A stretch of 64,000 bases of DNA from an uncultured Parabacteroides sp. (GCF_905196875.1 NZ_CAJJWO010000006.1:62001-126000), one strand, 5' to 3'. Positions 34,854-43,027 are shown, numbered from the stretch's first letter. The notes: generated by a model from the sequence alone, not told the origin. A program made the numbers and translations.

Positions 34854-37064
34854 ATGTTGAAACAACTCTATATTACTCTATTTATATTATTCTCCGCCAT
34901 CACTGCCCGGGCGGAAGAAGTAAAAGGGCATGTGTTTGATGATAATAACCAGCCGGTAATCGGTGCCAATGTGTATTGGGAAGGAACCCAGCAGGGGACA
35001 ACGACCGATGTGGACGGCGCTTTCAAGCTGAAAACAAGAAAAAGTACGAATAACCTGGTCGTGAGTTATATCGGTTATACCACCTTCGTGATGCCGGTGA
35101 CTAATCCTGATGAGCTGTTGAGAATTACCCTGAAAGGGGAAGTAGCTCTGGAAGAAGTCGTGATCAGCGAACGTAAAATGGGAACGATCGCCTCCCGCAC
35201 CAGTGTGTTGCAGACGCAGAAGATCACCTATGATGAAATATGCCGTGCCGCCTGTTGTAACCTGGCCGAGAGTTTCGAAACGAACCCGTCTGTCGATGTA
35301 TCGTATGCCGATGCGGCTACCGGAGCCCGCCAGATCAAGTTGCTGGGACTCGCCGGAACGTATGTGCAAATGCTGACCGAGAATTATCCGAACTTCCGTG
35401 GAGCGGCTTCTTTGTACGGACTGGACTATGTGCCCGGTGCCTGGATGGAAAGTATACAGGTATCCAAAGGAACTTCTTCTGTCAAAAACGGATATGAAGC
35501 CCTTGCCGGACAGATCAATGTGGAATTTAAAAAGCCTCCTACGGCTGATATTTTCTCTGTGAACCTGTTCGGAAGCGATGCCGGACGTTATGAAGGAAAT
35601 GCAGACGCTTCGTGGCATATCAACGATAAGGTATCGACCGGTTTGCTGGTTCATTATTCCAATGATAAAAAGCAGCATGACGGCAACGATGACGGTTTTC
35701 TGGATACCCCGCTAAAGGAGCAGGTGAACCTGATGAACCGCTGGTATCATAAACTGGATAATTATGTAGCCCAGTACGGAGCCCGCTACCTGCATGAAAA
35801 CCGTACCGGCGGACAGGCTACCAAACATCATGATTTTGCTGATCCGTATCAGGTTCATCTGGAAACGAACCGTGCTGAACTGTATACGAAACAGGCTTAT
35901 ATCATCGATAAGGAAAAAGTGGAGAGCGTGGCGCTGATCCTTTCCGGCTCTTATCATGAACAAAAATCCATGTACGACCGTACGCCTTATAATGTGTATC
36001 AGAATAATGTGTATGCCAGTTTGCTGTATGAAAAGGAGTTTTCTCCCGCACACAGCCTGAGCACCGGCCTGAGCATGAATTATGACGGTTTTAATGAAAA
36101 CCTGTTGCAGGATGGTACGCGCAAGGTCTTCGACCGTACGGAAGTTGTCCCCGGAGCTTATGTACAGTATACTTACAATCTGAATGATAAGCTGATCGTT
36201 CTGGGAGGTATCCGTGCCGATTACAGCTCTTTGTATGATTTCTTTGTTACGCCCCGCGTACATATTAAATATAATCCCTTCGACTGGTTCCATGTCCGTG
36301 CTTCGGCAGGGAAAGGTTTCCGTACGGCCAATATTCTGGCAGAGAATAACTTCCTTTTGTCGAGTAGCCGTAAAATGAATATCGCCGACAACCTGGATCA
36401 GGAAGAGGCCTGGAATACGGGGCTGAACCTGTCTTTTTATATCCCTTTGTTCGGAAAAGAACTATCTTTGAACGGAGAATGGTATTACACCAACTTCCTG
36501 AAGCAGGTGGTTGTCGATATGGATAGCGATCCGCATGCTGTGGGTTTCTATAATCTGGATGGGAAATCTTATTCCAACAGTTTCCAGGTGGAAGCGACTT
36601 ATCCTTTCTTCCGGGGATTTACCCTGACTGCGGCTTATCGTTACACGGATGCCAAGACGGATTACCGGAATGCAGAAGGTGTAACGCAACGACTGAAGAA
36701 ACCGTTGGTCAGCGACTATAAAGGGCTGGTAACGGCCTCTTATCAGACTCCGTTGAAAAAGTGGCAGTTCGACCTGACCGGACAGTTTAACGGAGGAGGA
36801 CGTATGCCGACTCCGGATGCGACGAATCCGCTGTGGGAATCGAACTTTAATGCCTATACCGTTGTCAATGCACAGATCACCCGCTATTTCCGTCGTTGGT
36901 CTGTCTATATCGGAGCGGAAAACCTGTTCGATTACAAGCAGTCTCACCCGATCATCGATGCGGAGAACCCACGGGGAGATAACTTCGACGGTTCGATGGT
37001 GTGGGGCCCTGTTCACGGACGGAAGATATATGCCGGCTTGCGTTTCAACATCAGCCGCGATTAA
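34854..37064 (+). CDS. TonB-dependent outer membrane receptor, probable copper/metal or metallophore uptake
   Basis: 736 residues. Signal peptide (TLFILFSAITARAEE), a carboxypeptidase-regulatory-like domain (VKGHVFDDNNQPVIGANVYW), a plug (RAACCNLAESFETNPSVDVS, ARQIKLLGLAGTYVQMLTEN, YVPGAWMESIQVSKGTSSVK, GYEALAGQINVEF) and a beta barrel ending in IYAGLRFNIS. It is much shorter than SusC proteins and has no SusD partner. A CC pair sits in the plug. Placement between a Cys-rich protein and an HMA protein suggests copper or another soft metal; the substrate is inference. Confidence 0.88.
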   Translation: MLKQLYITLFILFSAITARAEEVKGHVFDDNNQPVIGANVYWEGTQQGTTTDVDGAFKLKTRKSTNNLVVSYIGYTTFVMPVTNPDELLRITLKGEVALEEVVISERKMGTIASRTSVLQTQKITYDEICRAACCNLAESFETNPSVDVSYADAATGARQIKLLGLAGTYVQMLTENYPNFRGAASLYGLDYVPGAWMESIQVSKGTSSVKNGYEALAGQINVEFKKPPTADIFSVNLFGSDAGRYEGNADASWHINDKVSTGLLVHYSNDKKQHDGNDDGFLDTPLKEQVNLMNRWYHKLDNYVAQYGARYLHENRTGGQATKHHDFADPYQVHLETNRAELYTKQAYIIDKEKVESVALILSGSYHEQKSMYDRTPYNVYQNNVYASLLYEKEFSPAHSLSTGLSMNYDGFNENLLQDGTRKVFDRTEVVPGAYVQYTYNLNDKLIVLGGIRADYSSLYDFFVTPRVHIKYNPFDWFHVRASAGKGFRTANILAENNFLLSSSRKMNIADNLDQEEAWNTGLNLSFYIPLFGKELSLNGEWYYTNFLKQVVVDMDSDPHAVGFYNLDGKSYSNSFQVEATYPFFRGFTLTAAYRYTDAKTDYRNAEGVTQRLKKPLVSDYKGLVTASYQTPLKKWQFDLTGQFNGGGRMPTPDATNPLWESNFNAYTVVNAQITRYFRRWSVYIGAENLFDYKQSHPIIDAENPRGDNFDGSMVWGPVHGRKIYAGLRFNISRD

Positions 37065-37104
37065 ATAACAAGATAAATTATTCACCAATTAATACAAATA
37101 CATT

Positions 37105-37437
37105 ATGAAACAGTTAGTTGTAGCATTGATTTGTGCCGTATTTACGCTTTCTACGGCCTATGCACAGGATGCAAAAAAGAAAAAAGACACGGTAACTTTC
37201 TTCGTAGAAGAAATGGAATGTGCTAATTGCCAGAAAAAGGTAGAAAAGAATATTGCTTTCGAGAAAGGGGTAACCGATCTGAAGTGCGATTTGAAAACTC
37301 GCACGGTAAACGTAACCTATAAGACAGATAAGACTTCCAAGACCAAATTGGCTTCAGCCTTTAAAAAGATTGGAATGGAAGCAGTGCCTGTCGACGACGG
37401 TGCCGGCTGTCCGGTCAATCCTGCGAAAAAAAATTAA
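37105..37437 (+). CDS. Periplasmic heavy-metal-associated (HMA) domain protein
   Basis: 110 residues: signal peptide (LVVALICAVFTLSTAYAQ) and one HMA fold with the metal-binding EEMECANCQKKVEKNI (Cys39 and Cys42), then VKNV-like TRTVNVTYKTDKTS and LASAFKKIGMEAVPV; an extra Cys lies in the tail. HMA domains carry Cu(I) and similar ions. It follows the receptor by 40 bases and is likely co-transcribed, acting as periplasmic acceptor or chaperone. Confidence 0.88.
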   Translation: MKQLVVALICAVFTLSTAYAQDAKKKKDTVTFFVEEMECANCQKKVEKNIAFEKGVTDLKCDLKTRTVNVTYKTDKTSKTKLASAFKKIGMEAVPVDDGAGCPVNPAKKN

Positions 37438-37478
37438 GCAGTCTATATCCGTTAACACGGAAATTCGTTAGAACATCT

Positions 37479-37486
37479 TATCTTTG
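37479..37486 (+). promoter_or_regulatory. Isolated -7 promoter element upstream of a hairpin
   Basis: TATCTTTG matches TAnnTTTG. It lies 19 bases before the hairpin at 37505-37524 and 107 bases before the sigma-factor ATG, so it could give a short attenuated leader or be chance. No clear -33 element. Confidence 0.35.
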
Positions 37487-37504
37487 CAAAACATACCTGT
37501 ATGG

Positions 37505-37528
37505 GGCGGATCTATGTGTCCGCCTCTT
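37505..37528 (+). terminator. Probable terminator of the metal operon
   Basis: GGCGGA (37505-37510) pairs with TCCGCC (37519-37524) around an 8-base loop and is followed by TCTTTT. It lies 67 bases after the HMA gene. Confidence 0.55.
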
Positions 37529-37582
37529 TTATGAAAAAAAAGTTCATGAAACATGCAGCGTTTTGTACGTGAATAACATCAT

Positions 37583-37590
37583 TATATTTG
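37583..37590 (+). promoter_or_regulatory. -7 promoter element abutting the sigma-factor start codon
   Basis: TATATTTG ends two bases before the ATG at 37593; TTTG at 37562-37565 is a possible -33 with a short 17-base spacer. If used, the mRNA would begin at or very near the start codon. Confidence 0.5.
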
Positions 37591-37592
37591 TA

Positions 37593-38120
37593 ATGGACGA
37601 GTCACAACTAATAGAAGGTTGTAGGAAGGGGGACAGGCTGGCTCAGAAAGAGCTTTACGAGAGGTATTCCCGCAAAATGATGGGAGTTTGTCTGCGTTAT
37701 GTGAACGACAGGGAGACTGCCCGCGATTTGTTGCAGGATGGTTTTGTAAAGGTTTTTACCAGTATGGACTCTTATTCGGGAGCTGGTTCATTCGAGGGAT
37801 GGATGCGAAAGATCTTTGTAAATTGTGCATTGGAGTATTTGCGTAAGTCAGATGTATTGCGCGAATCGACCGATCTGGATAATACGGCGGAATTGATCCA
37901 GCCGGACAGTTCGGTTATATCGAGTATGTCGGCAGCGGAGCTGATGACGTTGGTACATGAGTTGCCAACCGGTTTCCGTACGGTATTCAACCTGTTCGCA
38001 ATTGAAGGGTATTCTCATAAAGAGATCAGTGAGATGTTGAATATTACGGAAAGTACGTCACGTTCACAGTTTACGCGCGCCAAACAGATGTTACAGAAGA
38101 GGATTAACGCTTTGTATTGA
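37593..38120 (+). CDS. ECF RNA polymerase sigma-70 factor
   Basis: 175 residues. The N-terminus MDESQLIEGCRKGDRLAQKE is the usual start of this group, supporting the ATG at 37593. Region 2: LYERYSRKMMGVCLRYVNDR, ARDLLQDGFVKVF, FEGWMRKIFVNCALEYLRK. Region 4: VHELPTGFRTVFNLFAIEGY and HKEISEMLNITESTSRSQF. The next gene, 9 bases downstream, encodes a membrane-spanning protein with the features of its anti-sigma factor. Confidence 0.92.
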   Translation: MDESQLIEGCRKGDRLAQKELYERYSRKMMGVCLRYVNDRETARDLLQDGFVKVFTSMDSYSGAGSFEGWMRKIFVNCALEYLRKSDVLRESTDLDNTAELIQPDSSVISSMSAAELMTLVHELPTGFRTVFNLFAIEGYSHKEISEMLNITESTSRSQFTRAKQMLQKRINALY

Positions 38121-38129
38121 AAGGAAAGA

Positions 38130-39362
38130 ATGAAAAAGGAAAGAGATACATTTGATGATATGTTCCGCTCGAAGTTGCAGGATTTCGAAGTGGATACGAT
38201 GCCGGGAGACTGGGAGGCTATTGCCGATCGTTTACCGGTAAAAGCACCGGTACCTTTCCGTCGAACGCTCCGTTACTGGGCTGCTGCGGCAGTCGTTTCA
38301 TTACTGATGATAACGGGAGGCGTTTATATGTTCAAGTCGGAGAAGGAGGTCGCTCCGATCGCAGAGAAGATAGAAAAGGAAACAAAGAAGGTGGAGACGG
38401 AGCTCGCTAAAGAAGTCGAAGTTCCGGTTACTCCGATAGAACCGATAAAGGAAAACATAACCGTATCTCCTGTGGCAGCAGTGCAACAGCCAGCTGTGGT
38501 ACGGTCAACATATAAAGCAGCTGTAAAGGTTGCTCATACTGAACCTGCTGTTATTGAAATAACACCCCCGGATGAAGACTCTGTTGTTGTTGATAGCGAA
38601 GAGGTTGTACAGGATCATCCGGAAGTGGGTTCTATTGATACCCGGTCGTTGATAGCTGATGCTGCTCCGGTCGGTAAAGTCGAAAAAGAGGCTGCTCCGC
38701 GTAAGTGGGGATTTGGTATGGGAGGCGGTAGTGTGACTACCGGAACAAATAACTCTTTGAACACTTATGCTTTGAAAAATACAATGCTGACGGATCAGGA
38801 GTTGTTATTTTTGAATGCTGCTAATTTTGAGAATAATACTTATCCGAAGACGAACATACATCATAAGACTCCTGTTTCGGTAGGTTTTTCAGTAAGTCGT
38901 TATTTGAATAACCGGTTTGCATTGTCAGCGGGATTGAATTATACGTTTCTGTCTTCTACCTGGGATGTGGATGCTCCGGTTTATTATAATAAGACAGCCC
39001 AAAAGCTCCATTTTATCGGTATTCCGGTTTCTCTGTCCTATAAAATTGCAGAATGGAACCGTTTCCAGGTATATGCAGCAGCTGGTGTTATGACGGAAGT
39101 CAATGTGTCAGGAAAGCTGGTAACGGAAAAATACTCAGGTAAAGAGTTGTACGAAAAGGAGAGCGAACATATTCGTATGAAGGAATGGTTGTGGTCTGTC
39201 AACACCCGTGCAGGTGTAAGCTACCCGTTGCTTCGTTTTGTAAGCCTTTATGCTGAGGCAGGAGTAGACTACTATTTCGATAACGGTAGTACAATTGAAA
39301 CCGTACGTTCCGAAAAACCATTTAATGTAAGTCTTCAGGCCGGATTCCGTCTGGGCTTTTAA
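38130..39362 (+). CDS. Anti-sigma-like protein spanning both membranes (cytoplasmic region, inner-membrane helix, linker, outer-membrane barrel)
   Basis: 410 residues. A short N-terminal region (FDDMFRSKLQDFEVDTMPGD) resembles the cytoplasmic segment of Bacteroidota anti-sigma proteins, followed by one membrane helix at about 50-69, a long Glu/Lys/Pro/Val-rich linker (about 70-190), and a C-terminal half that reads as an outer-membrane beta-barrel (VGFSVSRYLNNRFALSAGLN, LHFIGIPVSLSYKI, RFVSLYAEAGVDYYF, ending VSLQAGFRLGF). Dual membrane-spanning anti-sigma factors of this layout have been described in Bacteroides in connection with vesiculation. Pairing with the sigma factor at 37593 is by adjacency. 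Confidence 0.8.
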   Translation: MKKERDTFDDMFRSKLQDFEVDTMPGDWEAIADRLPVKAPVPFRRTLRYWAAAAVVSLLMITGGVYMFKSEKEVAPIAEKIEKETKKVETELAKEVEVPVTPIEPIKENITVSPVAAVQQPAVVRSTYKAAVKVAHTEPAVIEITPPDEDSVVVDSEEVVQDHPEVGSIDTRSLIADAAPVGKVEKEAAPRKWGFGMGGGSVTTGTNNSLNTYALKNTMLTDQELLFLNAANFENNTYPKTNIHHKTPVSVGFSVSRYLNNRFALSAGLNYTFLSSTWDVDAPVYYNKTAQKLHFIGIPVSLSYKIAEWNRFQVYAAAGVMTEVNVSGKLVTEKYSGKELYEKESEHIRMKEWLWSVNTRAGVSYPLLRFVSLYAEAGVDYYFDNGSTIETVRSEKPFNVSLQAGFRLGF

Positions 39363-39405
39363 ATAAAACAAATACTAATAACATAAAATAAAAAGAACAG
39401 AAAAA

Positions 39406-40185
39406 ATGAAGAAACTTAAGTTTTTAGGTGCGGTAGCTATGGCTACAGTTTTGTTGACCTCTTGCTTGGATGGGGGAAGTAATGAACAATCGGGTTTTAC
39501 TTATGGTGTAATAGGTTTTTCTATGGATGCTATGGGAAATGTTGCTTATACAGGTGATAATGTTCCGGTGTATGCTTCAGCGTTTAGTAATTTAACTGAT
39601 GAATGTATTTATTTTGCATATACTATTAATTATGATGATCCAGCTAATTCTGGAAAGAAATATTTGACAGCTACTGTTTCTCAATATGCCAGGTTGGATA
39701 ATAGCGGTAGGGTAGAAGCTGTTGATACAGCCAAGACGTCCCCGACAGCAATCAAAAAAGGAGAGTTAGCAACTGTTGATGCAGGGATCGTTGCAGGGGG
39801 AGCATATAGTGCTACTATAAAAGATTTTTTATTCCTGGGTTCTAGTCATGAGAAATCGGCAAACGATCAAACAAACGAGTATTTTCTGCAGATTGATCCT
39901 TCTCAGGAACCGCAAGTTGTAGACGGTAAAAATGTTTATGATTTCTTTTTGCGTGTAGTTAAGAAGGCAGATGGTAAAAATACAATTGGGACTTCTGTAT
40001 TTAACTATGCAATTCGTGCAGGAAGTTATATCTCTTCGTTAGAAGCTAAAGAGAAAGCAAAAGGAAGTGAGACTTTCAATTTCAGAATTAACTATATCAA
40101 AGAATTTAATAAAGACACGACAGAAGCTACATGGGCTAAGTCAAAAGTTCTTTCATATATGATCAATAAAGAAACGAATAAATAA
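39406..40185 (+). CDS. Lipoprotein of unknown function, possibly NigD-like
   Basis: 259 residues, lipoprotein signal (FLGAVAMATVLLTSC, Cys at residue 20). The mature protein is beta-rich and closes with FRINYIKEFNKDTTEATW, which is clearly similar to AINYVAKPNKDTTAVEWS in the lipoprotein at 56213-56968, so the two are distant paralogues. It lies 43 bases after the anti-sigma gene without a promoter in between, suggesting it is part of the sigma operon, perhaps an output or sensor. AT content is higher than in the neighbouring genes. Confidence 0.65.
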   Translation: MKKLKFLGAVAMATVLLTSCLDGGSNEQSGFTYGVIGFSMDAMGNVAYTGDNVPVYASAFSNLTDECIYFAYTINYDDPANSGKKYLTATVSQYARLDNSGRVEAVDTAKTSPTAIKKGELATVDAGIVAGGAYSATIKDFLFLGSSHEKSANDQTNEYFLQIDPSQEPQVVDGKNVYDFFLRVVKKADGKNTIGTSVFNYAIRAGSYISSLEAKEKAKGSETFNFRINYIKEFNKDTTEATWAKSKVLSYMINKETNK

Positions 40186-40203
40186 GGAAGTAAAAGTTTA
40201 TGT

Positions 40204-40230
40204 AAAAGGAGCTCATCGAGCTCCTTTTTT
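40204..40230. terminator. Bidirectional terminator between convergent genes
   Basis: AAAAGGAGCTC (40204-40214) and GAGCTCCTTTT (40218-40228) form a perfect 11-bp stem with a 3-base loop, followed by further T. It serves the lipoprotein gene on the plus strand and thioredoxin on the minus strand. Confidence 0.85.
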
Positions 40231-40238
40231 GTTTATAA

Positions 40239-40538
40239 TCAATCGATAAACTTTTTTATCTGTCCTAAGAGAACACCTTTTTCCATTACACCAGAAGTGC
40301 GCCAAACGGCTTCTCCTTTCTTAAATATGATTAATGTGGGTACTGACTGAATACGGTACTCATTGGCTACTGCTTCATTTTTATCAACATCGATTTTCAG
40401 AACACGTGCCTGTCCGATTAATTCTTTTCCCAGAGATTCAATCGTAGGACTCATTACTTTGCAAGGCCCGCACCATGTTGCAAAAAAGTCAACCAATACT
40501 GGTTTGTCTCCGTTTATAATATCTTTGAAAGTTTCCAT
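40239..40538 (-). CDS. trxA: Thioredoxin
   Basis: 99 residues, one thioredoxin fold with the active site FFATWCGPCKVMSP (Cys23 and Cys26), cis-Pro region IQSVPTLIIFKKGE and standard length. Cytoplasmic disulfide reductant, reduced by the TrxB encoded at 31737-32690. Transcribed towards the bidirectional terminator. Confidence 0.95.
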   Translation of the reverse strand: METFKDIINGDKPVLVDFFATWCGPCKVMSPTIESLGKELIGQARVLKIDVDKNEAVANEYRIQSVPTLIIFKKGEAVWRTSGVMEKGVLLGQIKKFID

Positions 40539-40599
40539 ATTGTTTTTCTATTTATAACAATTGGAATGTAATGCTTGTTCATAGAACAGATCAAGCCGG

Positions 40600-41205
40600 T
40601 TATTTTATTTCATTAATAACAGTATTGCTGCTTTCGAAAACGATAAATACACCTTCCCATTTGCCTTCTTTCTCATAGCTATCAAAACCTTCTTTCTCAA
40701 CAAAACGAATTCGATATGTTGCTTTTATCTTTTTCATCGTAAAAGTAGAGCTGTTTCGTAACTCACATGAGGGGGCTAACGACATCGTTTCTGTAATTGT
40801 TCTATTTGGTGGGAGAGGTGTTTTTTCATTTTTGAAAGGTGCTTTTCTTTCTCCAACGAAATATTTGTAATCAGAAGATAGCAATTCGAATACATCAGGG
40901 AAAGCGACCGTTATCTCTTCTTCCGGCAAATAAGGCAATATATTTTCGTCAATGAAAAACTGAGAGGATTCTTCTACTTTTTCAGACGAATTAATAACGA
41001 TGTCTTTTGTTGTATTTCCTGTATTACGGAAAACCTGTTCAGGTGTTTTTATTTCAAAAAGTTCTTCTCCGTCACCTTCCTGCAAAGCCCACATGATAGA
41101 ACTAAATTCATATTGTTTTTCTTCGATTAGTTCTTCGTCTTTACTACACGCAAATAAACAAAAAACAGATAATAGTAAAAATAGCGATCCGATTATATTC
41201 TTCAT
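40600..41205 (-). CDS. Putative lipoprotein of unknown function
   Basis: 201 residues from the ATG at 41205, which gives a lipoprotein signal (IIGSLFLLLSVFCLFAC, then SKDEELIEEK). The longer frame upstream is inside the promoter. The mature part is acidic, with a probable beta domain (MKKIKATYRIRFVEKEGF, WEGVFIVFESSNTVI). No family recognised. It is separated from thioredoxin by 61 bases and has its own promoter. Confidence 0.65.
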   Translation of the reverse strand: MKNIIGSLFLLLSVFCLFACSKDEELIEEKQYEFSSIMWALQEGDGEELFEIKTPEQVFRNTGNTTKDIVINSSEKVEESSQFFIDENILPYLPEEEITVAFPDVFELLSSDYKYFVGERKAPFKNEKTPLPPNRTITETMSLAPSCELRNSSTFTMKKIKATYRIRFVEKEGFDSYEKEGKWEGVFIVFESSNTVINEIK

Positions 41206-41229
41206 GGCCTCTATGAAATTGATTGTATG

Positions 41230-41237
41230 CAAATATA
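41230..41237 (-). promoter_or_regulatory. -7 promoter element for the minus-strand lipoprotein
   Basis: On the minus strand this reads TATATTTG, 24 bases before the ATG at 41205, with a TTG 18 bases further upstream. It falls inside the longer reading frame and so fixes the shorter start. Confidence 0.6.
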
Positions 41238-41286
41238 CATAAGATAATAGCATATCAATGAATTAAATGTCAATTTGTATGGGCTT

Positions 41287-41462
41287 TTAAGATAATTTTA
41301 ATAAGCTTAGTGGGCTTTCCGGTAGTTCCGGCAAAAGTTTCTCTATTTCATCCAGGCTATCTTTTTTTGTGTGTACCCCATCCGTTTTCGGTAGTCACTA
41401 TACCGTTTCCCTAATTCCCGGATTATATCACTCCCTGATTTTTTATATAGTTCACTGTACAT
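41287..41462 (-). pseudogene. XRE-family HTH regulator remnant with an internal deletion
   Basis: From ATG 41462 the minus strand reads a typical XRE start (SDIIRELGKRYSDYRKRMGY, then TQK), then stops. In a shifted frame the sequence resumes with IEKLLPELPESPLSLLKLS and a stop at 41287-41289, which resembles the C-terminal end of HipB-like XRE regulators. The helix-turn-helix core between them is missing, so a deletion has removed the DNA-binding part and shifted the frame. A -7 element lies upstream at 41482-41489. Not expected to be functional. Confidence 0.6.
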
Positions 41463-41481
41463 ACTTTCTCTTATTTGCTTA

Positions 41482-41489
41482 CAAAGATA
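41482..41489 (-). promoter_or_regulatory. -7 promoter element for the XRE remnant
   Basis: Minus-strand TATCTTTG, 19 bases before the ATG at 41462; no convincing -33 element. Confidence 0.45.
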
Positions 41490-41580
41490 TGCGGAGGATA
41501 TGGTGCGAATGATCCGGATGGAACCCAATGGGAATAATTGTCAACTTTCCGGAAGTTTTTTAATTGATTTACATCTATAA

Positions 41581-41636
41581 AAACAATTGTATTTGTGTTC
41601 AAATACAACTGTTTTTCAAATCAAATACAATTGTTT
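41581..41636. repeat. Three copies of a 15-bp repeat in inverted orientation
   Basis: AAACAATTGTATTTG (41581-41595) is repeated inverted with one mismatch at 41600-41614 and inverted perfectly at 41622-41636. The first two copies can form a hairpin with a 4-base loop; alternative pairing of copy 1 with copy 3 is possible. Each copy holds the palindromic core CAATTG or CAGTTG. Confidence 0.65.
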
Positions 41637-42040
41637 TTGTAACTGAAAACTATTGTCTGTGTAAATACTGAAATAAAACAGGCCGTTTTCGGTAATGCGA
41701 GGATACGGAGATAGCCTATCTTTACCACAAGCAAAATGAAGTGCGTTTTTTGAATCTTTTTAAAACTGAAAAAGGGCGGTAGCCTTATAATTCTTTATAA
41801 AGAATATTCTTTCTATATTTAAAGAGAAAAATATAGCCGGCAACGAAGTCTAATATGAGCGTATGTTAATTGTTTGTTAACCAGAGTGTTGGTGTTGTAC
41901 ATTCGTAATCAAGCGCTAATATCAAAATTTATTAAACTTGTCGGCGTTATGAAATATGCTTAATGGGTTGAAAAATAGAGAGTTGTATTTTTTTTGTTGG
42001 TGTAATTGGAGGAAGAATATTCTTTCCCCTGATGTTTTAT
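41637..42040. other. Non-coding stretch upstream of the membrane XRE gene
   Basis: No supportable gene. It holds a 16-bp perfect palindrome (41790-41805, ATTCTTTATAAAGAAT), a nearby AT-rich inverted repeat (CTATATTT / AAAAATATAG around 41813-41836) and a near-promoter TATCTTTA at about 41717. Composition is AT-rich; it may be residue of a lost gene. Confidence 0.4.
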
Positions 42041-42048
42041 TAACTTTG
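42041..42048 (+). promoter_or_regulatory. -7 promoter element for the membrane XRE regulator
   Basis: TAACTTTG, 106 bases before the ATG at 42155, leaving a long leader that contains the tandem repeat at 42072-42093. No clear -33 element. Confidence 0.45.
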
Positions 42049-42071
42049 TATGAATAAACCGCATTATAGCC

Positions 42072-42093
42072 AAATGTCGGGTAAATGTCGGGT
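42072..42093 (+). repeat. Two tandem 11-bp repeats in the leader of the XRE gene
   Basis: AAATGTCGGGT occurs twice back to back (42072-42082, 42083-42093), 62 bases before the start codon. Possible autoregulatory site. Confidence 0.6.
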
Positions 42094-42154
42094 GAAAGTT
42101 CGCTGCTTTATTTGTTGAATATTTGAGTTATGCATAATCTTGTCGAAAATTTGA

Positions 42155-43012
42155 ATGAAGATGAAACAACCGGAATTAGGTAAGTACATTGCAGGGCTTC
42201 GGGAAACAAAAGGGTTAACCCAGGAAGAGTTGGTCAGTAAATGTAATATTAGTGTCCGAACTTTGCAACGTATCGAGTCAGGGAAAGTGGTACCAAGAAG
42301 TTATACATTGAGGCTAATTGCTACTGCGTTGGATTGTGACTTGTTAGCTGTTCCGGAGGTTCAGGAAATTGGTAAAACTGAACTCCCGGTTCATTTGTCA
42401 TTCAAATCTGTTTTGAAAGATTTGTTTAACTTAAAAGTACACAGAATGGCAAAATTATCAGTTTTAACAACGGCATGTCTGGCTATAGGTTTTAGTTTGT
42501 ATACAGTCGGCACCAAATGTAACGCACAGCAAATGATGAAAATGAATTTTGTAACAGACAATACCGGAGGATTTGAGGTACAGCTTCCCCGTGGACTTCC
42601 CGGTTATGGAAGTTGTATAAATAATGATACCGTTTTTATCAGGGCTGGGAAAGACTTGATCAGAGAGCATAAAGGATCTTTGTTTCTGAATAATGATTTT
42701 GTTGGCCATATACAGGAAAGCGATACGATAATATTTAAAAAGGGAAACCTGTTTACTAAAAAGTCGCTTATTATTAAGCCATATAGAATGAAAACATCTT
42801 TGATATACAAAGATATTGTTTTCGTAACCCCTCAATCCATCAGCGGGTTTACAGATGATAGTGGAGATACTTTCCAATCGGGGCCTTACACCTTCAAAGA
42901 AAGGGATAATCGAATATACCTGAACGATGTTTATCAGGGGGATGCTTTTGCTGGTGATACTGTTGTTTTATCCAGATTGGGTAAATTGGAGATTAGGCGA
43001 AATGCTTGGTAG
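42155..43012 (+). CDS. Membrane-anchored XRE-family HTH regulator
   Basis: 285 residues. Residues 8-62 form an XRE helix-turn-helix (YIAGLRETKGLTQEELVSKC, ISVRTLQRIESGKVVPRSYT). A single membrane helix lies at about 100-118 (LSVLTTACLAIGFSLYTVG), and the remaining 165 residues would lie outside the cytoplasm; they are beta-rich with repeated short units (GSLFLNNDFVGHIQESDTII, NRIYLNDVYQGDAFAGDTVV) that look like two copies of one motif. A one-component membrane sensor-regulator is inferred. The ligand is unknown; the tandem repeat in its leader may be its target. Confidence 0.7.
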   Translation: MKMKQPELGKYIAGLRETKGLTQEELVSKCNISVRTLQRIESGKVVPRSYTLRLIATALDCDLLAVPEVQEIGKTELPVHLSFKSVLKDLFNLKVHRMAKLSVLTTACLAIGFSLYTVGTKCNAQQMMKMNFVTDNTGGFEVQLPRGLPGYGSCINNDTVFIRAGKDLIREHKGSLFLNNDFVGHIQESDTIIFKKGNLFTKKSLIIKPYRMKTSLIYKDIVFVTPQSISGFTDDSGDTFQSGPYTFKERDNRIYLNDVYQGDAFAGDTVVLSRLGKLEIRRNAW

Positions 43013-43027
43013 ATTTTATAGACCAAG

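Noticed and set aside
34887..35678. Minus-strand reading frame of 263 codons opposite the TonB receptor
   Set aside because: The plus-strand frame has clear receptor motifs; the antisense product has only runs of Ile/Arg/His.
41581..41636. CRISPR-like array
   Set aside because: Only three copies of 15 bp, mixed orientation, unequal spacers of 4-7 bases and no cas genes.
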